A stretch of DNA of 64,000 bases from Hyphomicrobiales bacterium (GTDB lineage Bacteria; Pseudomonadota; Alphaproteobacteria; Rhizobiales; Rhizobiaceae): positions 1-64,000 of the forward strand of contig UBYA01000007.1 in NCBI GenBank assembly GCA_900469615.1, read 5' to 3'. The notes under the pieces were generated by a model that saw only the letters and a program-made list of their open reading frames with translations, was not told the origin of the DNA and did no database searches. This document shows positions 25,028-35,429 of the stretch, piece by piece (the first letter of the stretch is position 1; each line of letters begins with the position of its first letter). Both the position numbers and the translations under genes were made by a program.

Positions 25028-25891
25028 TCAAATCGCAGTCTTTTCCGCAACGTCGAAAAAGGCTTCTCGAATTTTCTGTGACATGCTGCCCGGATGACCG
25101 TTGGCAATCGCCTCTCCGTCGATGGAAACGACCGGAAAACATATACTTGTCGCCGCCGTGATAAAGACTTCCCGGGCCGCCATCATCTCCTCCACGGAGA
25201 AGAATCGCTCCACGATCGTCACTCCGAGCTTTGCGGCGACGTCCAGCAGGGTCGTGCGCGTGATGCCGCGCAGGATGCCATGCTCGGCCGGTCGAGTGAC
25301 GAGATTGCCATCGTGATCGACGATCCAGACGTTGGTGGCAGCTCCTTCCTTCACCATGCGGTTGTGATCGATATAGATCGCCTCCTGCGCGCCGGCCTCC
25401 TTGGCCTGCTGGCGAGCCATCGCATTCGGAAGCAGGCCGACGGACTTGATATCCACACGGTCCCAGCGATTGTCGCGAACGGTGATTGCCTTGATACCCT
25501 CGGCATTTTTCCTGGCGATCGCGGATTGATCGGTGCTCTTGGCGGTCACGACGATCGAGGACGGCGTACCGGCCGGCGGAAAGACGTGGTCGCGCCGGGC
25601 GACGCCGCGCGTCACCTGCAGGTAGAACAGACCGTTTCGGACGTGATTTCGGCGCAGCGTCTCGCGAATCACCAGGATCAGCGCCGGACGCGTCATCGGC
25701 CAGGCGATGCGCAGTTCGCTCAGCGAGCGGTCGAGACGATCGAGATGGCGCGTCAGATCGACGATGACGCCACGACGAACCTCGCAGACTTCATAGACAC
25801 CATCGGCGAACTGATAGCCGCGATCCTCGACATGCACCATGGCATCGCTGTGTCGCACATAGCGGCCATTCACATAAGCTATTCTCGGCAT
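25028..25891 (-). CDS. D-amino-acid aminotransferase (class IV PLP enzyme)
   Basis: This 287-residue fold-type IV transaminase starts with YVNGRYVRHSDAMVHVEDRG and YQFADGVYEV; the PLP lysine is in VDIKSVGLLPNAMARQQA. The cofactor phosphate site lies in EGAATNVWIVD and GILRGITRTTLLDVA. The subgroup resembles D-alanine aminotransferase (Dat), but a branched-chain or ADC-lyase activity cannot be excluded by eye. It is inserted between ntrX and hfq, 47 bases after ntrX, as in other rhizobia. Confidence 0.85.
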   Translation of the reverse strand: MPRIAYVNGRYVRHSDAMVHVEDRGYQFADGVYEVCEVRRGVIVDLTRHLDRLDRSLSELRIAWPMTRPALILVIRETLRRNHVRNGLFYLQVTRGVARRDHVFPPAGTPSSIVVTAKSTDQSAIARKNAEGIKAITVRDNRWDRVDIKSVGLLPNAMARQQAKEAGAQEAIYIDHNRMVKEGAATNVWIVDHDGNLVTRPAEHGILRGITRTTLLDVAAKLGVTIVERFFSVEEMMAAREVFITAATSICFPVVSIDGEAIANGHPGSMSQKIREAFFDVAEKTAI

Positions 25892-25938
25892 GCGAGCCCC
25901 TGATCCGAATTCCGTAATATCGAAGGCCGGGCGGCCGC

Positions 25939-27303
25939 TCAGACGCCCAGCGACTTCAGCTTGCGATGCAGCGCCGAACGCTCCATGCCGACAAATTCCG
26001 CCGTACGCGAGATATTGCCGCCGAAGCGGTTGATCTGCGCGATGAGGTAATCACGCTCGAACATTTCGCGGGCCTCGCGCAGAGGCAGCGTCATGATGTG
26101 ATAATCGTTCTTGGCAGAAACCTTCGGCAGCATGTCGCCAAGGTCGGTCGGCAGCATTTCCGCGGTGATCGGCGTGTCGGCGCCATCGGAACGCGCAAGA
26201 ATCATCAGACGTTCGATGTTGTTGCGCAGCTGGCGGATATTACCCGGCCAGTCATGCGCCTGCAGCACGGCCATGGCATCATCGCCGATCCGGCGCGGAC
26301 GGATGCCTGCCTGCTCGGAAATCTGGCGCATCAGCTGATCGACGAGGAATGGGATATCCTCCCGGCGCTCGGCAAGAGCGGGAACGCGCACCGGCACGAC
26401 GGCCAGGCGATGATAGAGGTCTTCGCGGAACAGGCCCTCGGCGATACGGCTCTCGAGATTATAGGCCGTGGAAGAAATGATGCGCACGTCCACCTTGACG
26501 CGCTTGGAGCCGCCGACGCGTTCGAACTGCTGATCGACGAGCACGCGCAGGATCTTGTTCTGCGTCTCGCGCGGCATTTCACCGACCTCGTCGAGATAGA
26601 GGATGCCGCGATGGGCCTCTTCCAGAGCGCCGATCTTGCGCGCCTGCCCCGGCGAGCCCTCGGTGCCGAACAGGGCGATTTCCATGCGCTCAGGCGTGAT
26701 CGTCGCGGCATTCAACGCCACGAAAGGACCATTGGCGCGGGTCGACTTCTTGTGGATCATGCGAGCCACGAGTTCCTTGCCGGAGCCGGATGGGCCGAAG
26801 ATCATGACGCGGCTGTTGGTCGGCGACACCTTGTCGATGGTCTGTCGCAGCTGCGAAACGGCAACGGAAGTTCCGATCAGCTCGACGGCATCGCCCGTGC
26901 GGCGCTTCAACTCGGAAACCTCGCGCTTCAGCTTGGAATTCTCCAGCGCACGCTCGGCGATCAGGATCAGGCGATCCGCCTTGAACGGTTTCTCGATGAA
27001 ATCGAAAGCGCCGCGCTTGATGGCGGACACGGCCGTCTCGATATTGCCATGGCCGGAAATCATGACGACGGGCAGATCGGGATGGCGTGCCTTGATCTCG
27101 TCCAGCAGCGCCAAACCGTCGAGCTTGCTGCCCTGCATCCAGATATCGAGGAAGATCAGCCGCGGCGCGCGATCGGAAATCGCCGCCAGCGCGCTGTCGC
27201 TGTCATGCGCCGTGCGCGTTTCGTGACCCTCGTCCGAAAGAATTCCCGAAACGATTTCGCGAATGTCTTCCTCGTCGTCGACTACGAGAATATCAGATGC
27301 CAT
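25939..27303 (-). CDS. ntrX: Response regulator NtrX
   Basis: This 454-residue partner of NtrY has a receiver domain (ILVVDDEEDIREIV, phospho-acceptor Asp in LIFLDIWMQG), an AAA+ domain (Walker A FGPSGSGKELVAR, Walker B GILYLDEVGEM) and a Fis-type helix-turn-helix at the end (NISRTAEFVGMERSALHRKL). The sigma-54-contacting GAFTGA loop is absent: the position reads ALFGTEGSPGQARKIG, so it is unlikely to be a classical sigma-54 activator. The chosen ATG overlaps the ntrY stop by 11 bases. It probably controls nitrogen, redox and envelope genes, as reported for alphaproteobacterial NtrX. Confidence 0.95.
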   Translation of the reverse strand: MASDILVVDDEEDIREIVSGILSDEGHETRTAHDSDSALAAISDRAPRLIFLDIWMQGSKLDGLALLDEIKARHPDLPVVMISGHGNIETAVSAIKRGAFDFIEKPFKADRLILIAERALENSKLKREVSELKRRTGDAVELIGTSVAVSQLRQTIDKVSPTNSRVMIFGPSGSGKELVARMIHKKSTRANGPFVALNAATITPERMEIALFGTEGSPGQARKIGALEEAHRGILYLDEVGEMPRETQNKILRVLVDQQFERVGGSKRVKVDVRIISSTAYNLESRIAEGLFREDLYHRLAVVPVRVPALAERREDIPFLVDQLMRQISEQAGIRPRRIGDDAMAVLQAHDWPGNIRQLRNNIERLMILARSDGADTPITAEMLPTDLGDMLPKVSAKNDYHIMTLPLREAREMFERDYLIAQINRFGGNISRTAEFVGMERSALHRKLKSLGV

Positions 27304-29623
27304 AGACGCTTTCCTTGTCACTTGCTGTCTGGGCGACGGCGGCCTGCTCACGGCGCGGCAGATGCACGCGGATCATGGCTCCCCTGCCCTGGTCGAAATC
27401 GGCGGGAGCATCGTGAAGTTCGATCTGTCCGCCATGGTCTTCAATGATCTTCTTGACGATGGCGAGCCCCAGGCCCGTCCCTTTCTCGCGCATCGTCATA
27501 TAGGGTTCGAGAATGCTGTGCCGGTTCTCCACCGGCAGGCCGCGGCCATTGTCGATGACATCGACGGTGAAGCGGTCGCGATCCGGGTCCAGCGATGAGC
27601 GAACCAGAACCTTCGGCTGCTCGCGGGCCTGATCGCTCGGAACGGCCTCGATCGCCTCCACGGCATTCTTGATGAGATTGCCGAACGCCTGGCCGAGCAT
27701 GCGGGCATCGAACATGCCCTCCAGCCGCTCGTCTCCAAGGTCACGCTCGAATTTGACATGGTTGTTGCCCATCTCGCGCAGGAACACGGCATCGCGCAGG
27801 ATATCGCGCAGGTCGCTCGGCTCCATGGTCGGCTTGGGCATGCGGGCGAAGGACGAGAACTCGTCCACCATGCGGCCGATATCGCCCACCTGACGGATAA
27901 TGGTATCGGTGCATTGATCGAAGACCGGCCGGTCCGCATCCGCGATGTTCTTGCCAAAACGGCGGCGGATTCGCTCGGCGGAAAGCTGGATCGGCGTCAG
28001 CGGGTTCTTGATTTCGTGCGCGATGCGACGCGCGACATCGGCCCAGGCGGTCGAGCGCTGCGCGATGACCAGATCGGTGATGTCGTCGAGCGTAATCACA
28101 TAGGATTCGTTGGCATCGCGCGATTCCTCCCGCGTCACCTGGACACTGAGCGTTCGTACCGTTCCGCCGCGAACGAGGCTGATCTGCTTGCGGAAATCGC
28201 TGCGATGGCGCGTCGTCGCCTCGGTCACGACCTGATCGACCTCAGGCGCGATTTCCGCCAGGTTCTTGCCGATAAGCTCATCGCTCTTCAAGCTCAGCAG
28301 TTCTTCGGCAGATGTGTTGACGATGGTGATGCGCCGATCGTTCTCGACGCCGATCACCGCCGCCGTCACGCCCGACAGCACGGCCTCGATGAAGCGTCGG
28401 CGGTCGTCGACCTCATCCTTCGCCTCGAGGATTTCATCGCGCTGGGTGCGGATTTCCGAGATCATCTTGTTGAAGGTACGCGACAGGCTGCCGACATCGC
28501 CATCGGCCGAACGCACGGGAACCAGCACGTTCATATTGCCCGAGGCGACATTGTCCGCGGCGCTGATGAGGAGACGGATCGGCCGGACGATACGGTCGGC
28601 GATCGCGATGGCGGTCCAGATCGCCGCCAGCAACACGATGAGGGCAAAGCCGATGTAGAGAACGGCAAAGGCGATCTGCAGCGACATGCGCCCCTCCTCC
28701 ATCGCCTTGTACTCGACGGTGTTGTCCTCCACCATGCGCATGGCGTTCATGACGCGCGGGTCGACCGCGCGCACCGTGTAAAGGAACGAGCCGGGAATTT
28801 CATCGAGCTTGATGACCGCACCGACGAGATTGGTCACACCGGGCGGGATAAGCGTCGGCTGGCCGTTGGCCGAGGAATCGAGCGCATCTTTCGGAATGGC
28901 CGGCAGCGGCCGCTCGGTCTTGATATCGGCCTGGACGATGGCACTGCCGTCGCGGCGCACGAGGAAGGCGCCCAGCAAGCCGCGGCCCCGAGCCTGGCGG
29001 GTCATCAGATCGGCAAATCCGGTACGATCGAGATTGAAGAGCGAGCGATTGCGCTCCAGATCGTTCGCCATCGAGACCGTCTGGCCCTGCAGATAGCTGG
29101 CATTCTCCATGAGATAGGCCTGGGCAACGTTCTGCGAGGAGCTGATGATCTGCTGCGTCCGCACCCCGAACCACCGGTCGAGGCCGACATTGAGCGTCAG
29201 GCTGGCAACGATGGCGACGAGAATGGCCGGCGTAATGGCCACGATCGAAAACAGAACGACGATACGGATATGCAGGCGCGCCGCGGCGCGGCCTCGGCTG
29301 CGCGCCTTCACAAGCCGGCCAACCTCGCGGGCGATCAGCGCAATCAGTCCCAGTACGAACAGGCCGTTGATCACGACCGAGGTGAAGACCACGGAGGATG
29401 TCGGCGCTATCGGCGTCAGCCCGAGAAGCATCAGCAGGGTCGCGATGGCGCACAACAGCGCGCCGCCGGCCAGGATCAAGCCAGGCAGGGCAAAGGAAGC
29501 ACGACGGTCCGTCACCTTGACGACCGCCTCGTCGCTCGCCGCCGGCGACACCGCGTCCTGCATCATTCCCATCATCTCCACGCCCGAGCGACGGTCGGCG
29601 CCCTGGTCAAATCGCACGGCCAT
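27293..29623 (-). CDS. ntrY: Sensor histidine kinase NtrY
   Basis: This membrane kinase of 776 residues, started at MAVRFDQGADRRSG, has four hydrophobic segments (about residues 45-70, 78-105, 120-150, 325-350), a periplasmic domain between the last two, HAMP, PAS (VIGVENDRRITIVNTSAEE), HisKA with HEIKNPLTPIQLSAERIRRR and a HATPase (NLIKNAVEAIEAV, DNGRGLP, GTGLGLAIVKKI). It phosphorylates NtrX. An upstream ATG (29680) would add 19 unconserved residues. The 228-base gap to ntrC separates it from the ntrBC transcript and probably contains its own promoter. Confidence 0.95.
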   Translation of the reverse strand: MAVRFDQGADRRSGVEMMGMMQDAVSPAASDEAVVKVTDRRASFALPGLILAGGALLCAIATLLMLLGLTPIAPTSSVVFTSVVINGLFVLGLIALIAREVGRLVKARSRGRAAARLHIRIVVLFSIVAITPAILVAIVASLTLNVGLDRWFGVRTQQIISSSQNVAQAYLMENASYLQGQTVSMANDLERNRSLFNLDRTGFADLMTRQARGRGLLGAFLVRRDGSAIVQADIKTERPLPAIPKDALDSSANGQPTLIPPGVTNLVGAVIKLDEIPGSFLYTVRAVDPRVMNAMRMVEDNTVEYKAMEEGRMSLQIAFAVLYIGFALIVLLAAIWTAIAIADRIVRPIRLLISAADNVASGNMNVLVPVRSADGDVGSLSRTFNKMISEIRTQRDEILEAKDEVDDRRRFIEAVLSGVTAAVIGVENDRRITIVNTSAEELLSLKSDELIGKNLAEIAPEVDQVVTEATTRHRSDFRKQISLVRGGTVRTLSVQVTREESRDANESYVITLDDITDLVIAQRSTAWADVARRIAHEIKNPLTPIQLSAERIRRRFGKNIADADRPVFDQCTDTIIRQVGDIGRMVDEFSSFARMPKPTMEPSDLRDILRDAVFLREMGNNHVKFERDLGDERLEGMFDARMLGQAFGNLIKNAVEAIEAVPSDQAREQPKVLVRSSLDPDRDRFTVDVIDNGRGLPVENRHSILEPYMTMREKGTGLGLAIVKKIIEDHGGQIELHDAPADFDQGRGAMIRVHLPRREQAAVAQTASDKESVYGI

Positions 29624-29851
29624 GGTTTGGCACCAGCGCGAGCAACAGGCAAAGGCGGGAACTGTCGTCCGGTTTCGCACAGAAGCGAAACCACTACTTC
29701 AAATCATCTTTGCAATAGACTGAAAAATCAGACGAACTCTCATTCTTACGAGAGTGGGTCAGACGAATCGCCACCGCAAAAAACGACGAATCTGCTGCGT
29801 GACCTTTAAGCAACGCATTGTGGCGAAAATGCAACGCATCGGATTGCGTTG

Positions 29852-31303
29852 TCAAGCCGTGCGGGAGCTTCTGTATACGGAAACACCCAGTTCTCTGATC
29901 TTTTTGCGCAGCGTATTGCGGTTGAGGCCCAGAAGATCGGCCGCCTTGATCTGATTGCCGCGCGTGGCGGTCAATGCGGCGAGAATCAGCGGGTACTCCA
30001 TTTCCGTCAGCACGCGATCATAGAGACCCGGGGGCGGGAGATTGTCGCCGAAGCCGGCAAAATAGGTCCGCATATTTTCCTCGACGGCCTGGGCTATCGT
30101 CATCGTGCCGGTGCGTACGGGACCTTTCTCGATCGGGCTGTCGGGCACATCTGCCCGCAGTTCCGCATCGATGATCTCCTTGGTGATGACATCCTGCGGA
30201 TAGAGCGCCATCAGCCGGCGGATCAGATTTTCCAGCTCTCGGACGTTGCCGGGCCAAGGATAGGCCTTCATCAGCTCGAGCGCCTCCTGGTCGAAGCGCT
30301 TGGAGCCAAGGCCCTCCTTCTCCGCCTGCTGTATGAAGTGGCGCACGAGATCGGGAATATCCTCGGCGCGGTCACGCAGCGGCGGCAGGCGCAGCGGCAC
30401 GACATTGAGACGGTAATAAAGATCCTCGCGGAACAGGCCCTGGTTGATCGCCTGCTTCAGGTCCTTGTTGGTGGCGGCGACGATGCGGACATCGGTGCGG
30501 ATCGGTGTGCGGCCGCCGACGGTCGTGTACTCGCCCTGCTGCAGCACGCGCAACAGGCGGGTCTGCGCATCCATCGGCATGTCGCCGATTTCATCGAGAA
30601 ACAGGGTACCGCCCTCGGCCTGCTCGAAGCGGCCGGTCGAGCGGGTCTGCGCGCCGGTGAAAGCGCCTTTCTCATGGCCGAACAGCTCGGATTCGATCAA
30701 ATCACGCGGGATCGCCGCCATGTTGATCGCCACGAAAGGGCCGTTGCGGCGCTTGCCGTAATCATGCAGGGCGCGTGCGACCAGTTCCTTGCCGGTGCCG
30801 GATTCGCCGGTAATCATCAGCGTGAGATCGGTCTGCATCAGGCGCGCGAGCACACGATAGATTTCCTGCATCGCGGCGGAACGGCCGACAAGCGGCATGC
30901 CGTCCTGCATGTCGTCATCGATCTTCGCCGGCTTGCGCTTCGGCTCGGACAATGCCCTGCCGACGATCGCGATCAATTCCGTCAGGTCGAACGGCTTCGG
31001 CAGATAATCGTAAGCGCCCTTCTCGGATGCCTTGATCGCCGTCATGAAGGTATTCTGCGCGCTCATGACGAGGACAGGCAGATCCGGCCGTGCCTTCTTG
31101 ATGCGCGGCAGCAGGTCGAATGCGTTTTCGTCGGGCATGACGACATCGGTTACGACGAGGTCGCCCTCGCCGGCGGAGACCCAGCGCCAGAGCGTGGCGG
31201 CGTTGGACGTAATGCGCACATCGTAACCCGCTCGGCTCAGTGCCTGGTTGAGCACGGTACGGATGGCCGCATCGTCATCGGCGACAAGGATCGTGGCTGT
31301 CAT
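29852..31303 (-). CDS. ntrC: Nitrogen regulator NtrC
   Basis: This 483-residue sigma-54 activator has a receiver ([14 protein letters not shown]; Asp in [11 protein letters not shown]), an AAA+ domain with Walker [14 protein letters not shown], an intact GAFTGA loop in [15 protein letters not shown] and Walker [14 protein letters not shown], and a C-terminal Fis-type helix-turn-helix ([18 protein letters not shown]). It turns on nitrogen-scavenging genes when phosphorylated by NtrB. ATG overlaps the ntrB stop by four bases (ATGA). Confidence 0.97.
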   Translation of the reverse strand: MTATILVADDDAAIRTVLNQALSRAGYDVRITSNAATLWRWVSAGEGDLVVTDVVMPDENAFDLLPRIKKARPDLPVLVMSAQNTFMTAIKASEKGAYDYLPKPFDLTELIAIVGRALSEPKRKPAKIDDDMQDGMPLVGRSAAMQEIYRVLARLMQTDLTLMITGESGTGKELVARALHDYGKRRNGPFVAINMAAIPRDLIESELFGHEKGAFTGAQTRSTGRFEQAEGGTLFLDEIGDMPMDAQTRLLRVLQQGEYTTVGGRTPIRTDVRIVAATNKDLKQAINQGLFREDLYYRLNVVPLRLPPLRDRAEDIPDLVRHFIQQAEKEGLGSKRFDQEALELMKAYPWPGNVRELENLIRRLMALYPQDVITKEIIDAELRADVPDSPIEKGPVRTGTMTIAQAVEENMRTYFAGFGDNLPPPGLYDRVLTEMEYPLILAALTATRGNQIKAADLLGLNRNTLRKKIRELGVSVYRSSRTA

Positions 31304-32457
31304 CGAGTAGTCCCTGTAGAGTTCGGAAGGGGGGCATCATCTAGGGTGATGCCTTTGGAGGCTGGCATCAAAACGCGGAAAGTGGTGCGATGGTTCTGGC
31401 TGTCGCATTCGACGATACCGCCGTGATCGCCGATGATCTTGGCGACCAGCGCAAGGCCGAGGCCGGTTCCATTCGTCTTCGTGGTGATGAAAGGATCGAA
31501 CAGATGCGGCACCAGATCGGACGGCACGCCGGGACCATTGTCGATGACGCAGAATTCCAGCGGCAAGGAGATTTTCTCGCGGGTGCCGGCAACAGAAAGC
31601 CGGATGCCCGGGCGATAGGCCGTCGTCAGCATGATTTCGCCGTCCTGCCGGTCTCCGACCGCTTCGGCGGCATTCTTCACCAGATTGAGGAAAACCTGAA
31701 TGAGCTGGTCCCGGTTTGCGAAAACCGCCGGGAGCGACGGATCATAGTTCTCGGAAATCTTGATGTTGCGGGCAAAGCCGGCCTTGGCGATCGCTTTTAC
31801 ATGATCGAGGACGGAATGAATATTGACCGGGACACGATCGACCGGACGCTCGTCGGAAAAGACCTCCATGCGATCGACCAGCGATACGATGCGGTCCGTC
31901 TCGTCGCAGATGAGACGCGTCAGCGCACGGTCGTCATCCTCGACCGACTGCTCCAGCAGCTGTGCGGCGCCGCGAATGCCCGACAGCGGATTCTTGATCT
32001 CGTGCGCCAGCATGGAAGCCAGCCCGGTGACCGAGCGGGCGGCGGCACGATGGGTCAGCTGCCGGTCGATCTTGTCCGCCATGGAACGTTCCTGGAATAC
32101 GACCACCACGGAGCCGGGATTGCTGGAAACCGGTGCGACGTAAAGGTCCACCAGCTTGTCCTGCCCCAGCCGCGGCGAGCTGAGATCGACGCGATATTCG
32201 TTGACCGGCGCGCGGCGCTCGCGCACCTGATCGATCAGCGCCAGCAAGGGGCTGCCGAACGGGATGAAGGTGGAAATCCTATAGCGCGACAGATGCGAGG
32301 CGCTGGCGCCGAAAAAGGCTTCCGCCTCCCAATTGGCAAAGGCGATCAGCCCCGCCTCGTCGACCATCACGACCGGATTCTGGATCGCGTTGAGAACGGC
32401 CATGGCCACGGAATTGGCCGTGTTGTCCCCGGCCTCGGAGCTGGATTTCGAAGTCAT
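31300..32457 (-). CDS. ntrB: Nitrogen sensor kinase NtrB
   Basis: This soluble kinase of 385 residues has an N-terminal PAS domain ([20 protein letters not shown]), HisKA with [20 protein letters not shown] and a HATPase domain ([34 protein letters not shown]). With PII it sets the phosphorylation of NtrC according to glutamine level. ATG 32457 has AGGAGG upstream and overlaps the dusB stop (ATGA), fixing the start; six more codons upstream are open but unlikely. Confidence 0.96.
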   Translation of the reverse strand: MTSKSSSEAGDNTANSVAMAVLNAIQNPVVMVDEAGLIAFANWEAEAFFGASASHLSRYRISTFIPFGSPLLALIDQVRERRAPVNEYRVDLSSPRLGQDKLVDLYVAPVSSNPGSVVVVFQERSMADKIDRQLTHRAAARSVTGLASMLAHEIKNPLSGIRGAAQLLEQSVEDDDRALTRLICDETDRIVSLVDRMEVFSDERPVDRVPVNIHSVLDHVKAIAKAGFARNIKISENYDPSLPAVFANRDQLIQVFLNLVKNAAEAVGDRQDGEIMLTTAYRPGIRLSVAGTREKISLPLEFCVIDNGPGVPSDLVPHLFDPFITTKTNGTGLGLALVAKIIGDHGGIVECDSQNHRTTFRVLMPASKGITLDDAPLPNSTGTTR

Positions 32458-33479
32458 GCAGCCTCCTGGACGCACTGGGCGATATCAGCGCCTGCCTGCA
32501 GCGCCGCATGGAACGATGCGGCTACCTCGCCGCTTTCTTTCGACGTCATGATTTTCGCCTTGTCGGCGCCTGGCGTCGCCGGCGCATACCGATCGAGATA
32601 CCAGGCCAAATGCTTGCGGGCGTGGCGAATGCCGACGGCTTCACCGTAGAACTCCAGCATCATCCGGTAGTGTTCGAGTGCAATATCGACGATCTCCTGG
32701 CGGCCTGGCTGGCGATGACCGGCCAGAACGCCCGCATGCCACGGACGGCCCTGGCAACCTCGGCCGATCATGACGGCATCGGCTCCCGAGCGCCGCAGGA
32801 TTTCCTGAGCGTCTTCCGCCGTCTCGACATCGCCATTGGCGACAAGCGGAATGGAGACGGCATCGCGCACGGCGCGGATCGCATCCCAATCCGCCCTGCC
32901 TTCATAAAACTGCATGCGCGTGCGGCCATGAATGGTCACGAGCTGGATACCGGCTTCTTCGGCACGGCGCGCGATATGAGGCGCGTTGATGGTGTTCTCA
33001 TCCCAGCCGAGCCGCATCTTCAGCGTGACGGGAACGCTCACAGCGCCGACCGTCGCTTCGATCAATGTCAGCGCATGATCCGGATCGCGCATCAGCGCCG
33101 AGCCGGAATAACCGCCGATCACCTTCTTGGCCGGGCAGCCCATATTGATATCGATGATATCTGCACCATTGTCGGCAGCGATCTTCGCGGCCTCGGCCAT
33201 CCAATGGGCCTCGCGGCCGGCAAGCTGCACCATATGCGGCTTCAATCCGGCGCTCTTCAGGCGCGCCCAGGATTCAGCCGTATCCTGCACGAGTTCGCGA
33301 CTTGCAACCATTTCCGTGACGACAAGCCCGGCGCCGTAACGCAAGGCAAGCTGCCGGAAAGGGAGATCGGTCACGCCCGACATCGGCGCGAGAATCACGC
33401 GATTTCGGATAGGCACGGAACCGATGGAGAACGAGGCTGCAAGCTTGGGAGAAAGCAAATGATTATCTTTCGGGCACAC
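32454..33479 (-). CDS. dusB: tRNA-dihydrouridine synthase (DusB/NifR3)
   Basis: This 341-residue FMN enzyme reduces uridine to dihydrouridine in tRNA. It has the N-terminal barrel motif [15 protein letters not shown], the catalytic cysteine in [20 protein letters not shown], and the phosphate-binding [16 protein letters not shown]. This is the gene called nifR3 ahead of ntrBC in rhizobia. The start is uncertain: GTG at 33479 lacks a clear ribosome site and homologues seem to begin a few residues later, near LSPKLAASF. First gene of the dusB-ntrBC unit. Confidence 0.93.
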   Translation of the reverse strand: MCPKDNHLLSPKLAASFSIGSVPIRNRVILAPMSGVTDLPFRQLALRYGAGLVVTEMVASRELVQDTAESWARLKSAGLKPHMVQLAGREAHWMAEAAKIAADNGADIIDINMGCPAKKVIGGYSGSALMRDPDHALTLIEATVGAVSVPVTLKMRLGWDENTINAPHIARRAEEAGIQLVTIHGRTRMQFYEGRADWDAIRAVRDAVSIPLVANGDVETAEDAQEILRRSGADAVMIGRGCQGRPWHAGVLAGHRQPGRQEIVDIALEHYRMMLEFYGEAVGIRHARKHLAWYLDRYAPATPGADKAKIMTSKESGEVAASFHAALQAGADIAQCVQEAA

Positions 33480-33586
33480 TGTACATCTGCACTATTTTTA
33501 GACACGCTTTAAAAGTTTGCCAAGAGGTTTCCGAGAATGCCGATATTTTTTGGGCAAATGCTGGAAAATGCTCGGTTGAGGCGCTA

Positions 33587-33606
33587 GACCCTGCTGACGC
33601 AGGGTC
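33587..33606. repeat. Perfect short palindrome in the dusB-ispDF intergenic region
   Basis: GACCCTGC (33587-33594), spacer TGAC, GCAGGGTC (33599-33606). It lies about 100 bases upstream of ispDF, between divergent genes. There is no T run on either side, so an operator or mRNA-leader hairpin is more likely than a terminator. Confidence 0.5.
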
Positions 33607-33704
33607 CCGGTTCGGCCATCCATTTAGCATGTGCTTGCTTACAGGAAAGCGCTACACTTTTCAAAGCCATGCCGGAGACCGGACCTTTCATTCTTCGGGG
33701 GTTT

Positions 33705-34925
33705 ATGACGCAAATGCACGCAACGCAACCGCTGTCGGTGGGAATCGTGATCGTTGCCGCCGGGCGTGGCGAACGCGCGGGATCTCCGGAAGAAGGTCCC
33801 AAGCAATATCGCCCGATCGGCGGCAAGGCGGTTATTACGCATACGCTTGAAAGATTCGTGACATGGTCGCACGCGTCGAGGATCGTCGTGGTCATCCATC
33901 GCGACGATGAAACACTGCTGCGGTCGGCGCTGGAGCAGGTTGCCGAGTTGCCTGAAATCGAGATCGCCTTCGGCGGCGCGACGCGCCAGCAATCCGTGCT
34001 TTCCGGGCTACGGCAGCTTGCGGGAAGCGGTGTAACGCATGTGATGATTCACGATGCCGTGCGCCCTTTCTTCGACCACGATCTGCTGGATCGTGTTGCC
34101 GCGGCGCTGGCAGACGGTGCGCCGGCCGTGCTGCCCGCCATGCCCGTCACCGACACATTGAAGCGCGGCGACGAAAGCGGGCTGGTCGTGGACACCGTGT
34201 CCCGCAGCGGGCTTCACGCCGCGCAGACGCCGCAATCCTTCCGCTTTGCCGATATTCTCGCCGCCCATGAAGAGGCCGCTGCCAACGGCAGAAGCGATTT
34301 CACCGACGATGCGGCGATTGCGGAATGGTGTAACTTGCCGGTGACGTTGGTAGCCGGCAGCGCCGACAACGTGAAACTGACGATCAGGAGGGATATTGCC
34401 ATGGCCGATGAAAAGCTCAGTGCCGGCCTGCTGCCCGACGTGCGCACCGGCAACGGCTATGACGTGCATCAGCTGGAACCCGGCGACGGCGTCACGCTTT
34501 GCGGCGTTTTCATCCCTCACGACCAGAAGCTGAAGGGCCACTCGGATGCCGATGTCGCCCTGCATGCCCTGACGGATGCCCTGCTCGCCACTTGCGGCGC
34601 CGGCGATATCGGCGACCATTTTCCGCCCTCCGATCCGCAATGGAAGGGCGCGCCATCCCGCATCTTCATCGAGCATGCCGCCAAGATCGTGCGCGAGCGT
34701 GGCGGCACCATCATGAATGCGGATGTCTCGCTGATCGCCGAAGCGCCGAAGGTCGGGCCGCATCGCGATGTCATGCGCGCCAGGCTTTCGGAGTTTCTGG
34801 GCATCAGCATCGATCGCTGCTCGGTCAAGGCAACGACAAATGAGAAAATCGGCTTCGTCGGCCGCCGCGAGGGCATCGCGGCCATTGCGACGGCGACGGT
34901 GGTCTATCGCGGAGGCAAGGCATAA
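33705..34925 (+). CDS. ispDF: Bifunctional IspD/IspF isoprenoid enzyme
   Basis: This fused protein of about 406 residues catalyses two MEP-pathway steps. The IspD half (about 1-235) has [17 protein letters not shown] and [11 protein letters not shown]. The IspF half (about 245-406) has [29 protein letters not shown] and [13 protein letters not shown]. IspDF fusions are usual in alphaproteobacteria. ATG 33705 has a weak GGGGG upstream; the ATG three codons later is an alternative. It overlaps the start of cinA by one base (TAATG), so both are coupled. Confidence 0.95.
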   Translation: MTQMHATQPLSVGIVIVAAGRGERAGSPEEGPKQYRPIGGKAVITHTLERFVTWSHASRIVVVIHRDDETLLRSALEQVAELPEIEIAFGGATRQQSVLSGLRQLAGSGVTHVMIHDAVRPFFDHDLLDRVAAALADGAPAVLPAMPVTDTLKRGDESGLVVDTVSRSGLHAAQTPQSFRFADILAAHEEAAANGRSDFTDDAAIAEWCNLPVTLVAGSADNVKLTIRRDIAMADEKLSAGLLPDVRTGNGYDVHQLEPGDGVTLCGVFIPHDQKLKGHSDADVALHALTDALLATCGAGDIGDHFPPSDPQWKGAPSRIFIEHAAKIVRERGGTIMNADVSLIAEAPKVGPHRDVMRARLSEFLGISIDRCSVKATTNEKIGFVGRREGIAAIATATVVYRGGKA

Positions 34926-35419
34926 TGCATTTCCCCGATGAAATTCTCGCGCTTGCGCAAAAGATCGTCACGGACTTCACGGCAAAGGGCTGGATGGTCG
35001 CGACGGCAGAATCCTGCACCGGCGGCCTGATCGCCGGAGCGCTGACGGAAATTCCCGGCTCGTCCGCCGTGGTCGATCGCGGCTTCGTGACCTACACCAA
35101 TACCGCCAAGATGGAGATGCTGGGCGTTCAGGAGCAAACCCTTGCGCAATTCGGCGCGGTCTCGAAGGAAACGGCGCTGCAGATGGTGCACGGTGCCCTC
35201 TTCCGCTCACGAGCCGATTTTGCCGTGGCCGTTACAGGTGTTGCCGGCCCCGGCGGCGGCTCCGCGGAAAAACCTGTCGGCCTCGTCCACCTCGCCGCGA
35301 AGGCGCGCAACGGCACGCTGATTCATCGCGAAATGCGCTATGGCGATATCGGCCGCGACAATGTCAGGCTCGCCACCTTGAAAACGGCGCTGGAGATGCT
35401 CGTCGCGCTCGGTCGGTGA
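34925..35419 (+). CDS. pncC: CinA C-terminal domain protein, nicotinamide-nucleotide amidase (PncC)
   Basis: This 164-residue stand-alone CinA C-terminal domain has the hallmark TAESCTGGLIAGALTEIPGS, then VVDRGFVTYTNTAK and VAVTGVAGPGGGSAEKPVG. The family deamidates nicotinamide mononucleotide to nicotinate mononucleotide for NAD salvage. It starts inside the ispDF stop (TAATG) and ends 10 bases from the convergent COQ10-type gene. Confidence 0.9.
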   Translation: MHFPDEILALAQKIVTDFTAKGWMVATAESCTGGLIAGALTEIPGSSAVVDRGFVTYTNTAKMEMLGVQEQTLAQFGAVSKETALQMVHGALFRSRADFAVAVTGVAGPGGGSAEKPVGLVHLAAKARNGTLIHREMRYGDIGRDNVRLATLKTALEMLVALGR

Positions 35420-35429
35420 CACCGTCCGG

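Noticed and set aside
27758-29809. Long open frame on the plus strand opposite ntrY
   Set aside because: Composition is rich in Arg, His, Asp and Gln as expected of antisense reading; ntrY is unambiguous.
29624-29851. Possible sigma-54 promoter between ntrC and ntrY
   Set aside because: TGGCAC is present, but the matching TTGC element at correct spacing is absent in either orientation.
29849-31426. Open frame of over 500 codons opposite ntrC
   Set aside because: Antisense shadow of a clear NtrC gene.
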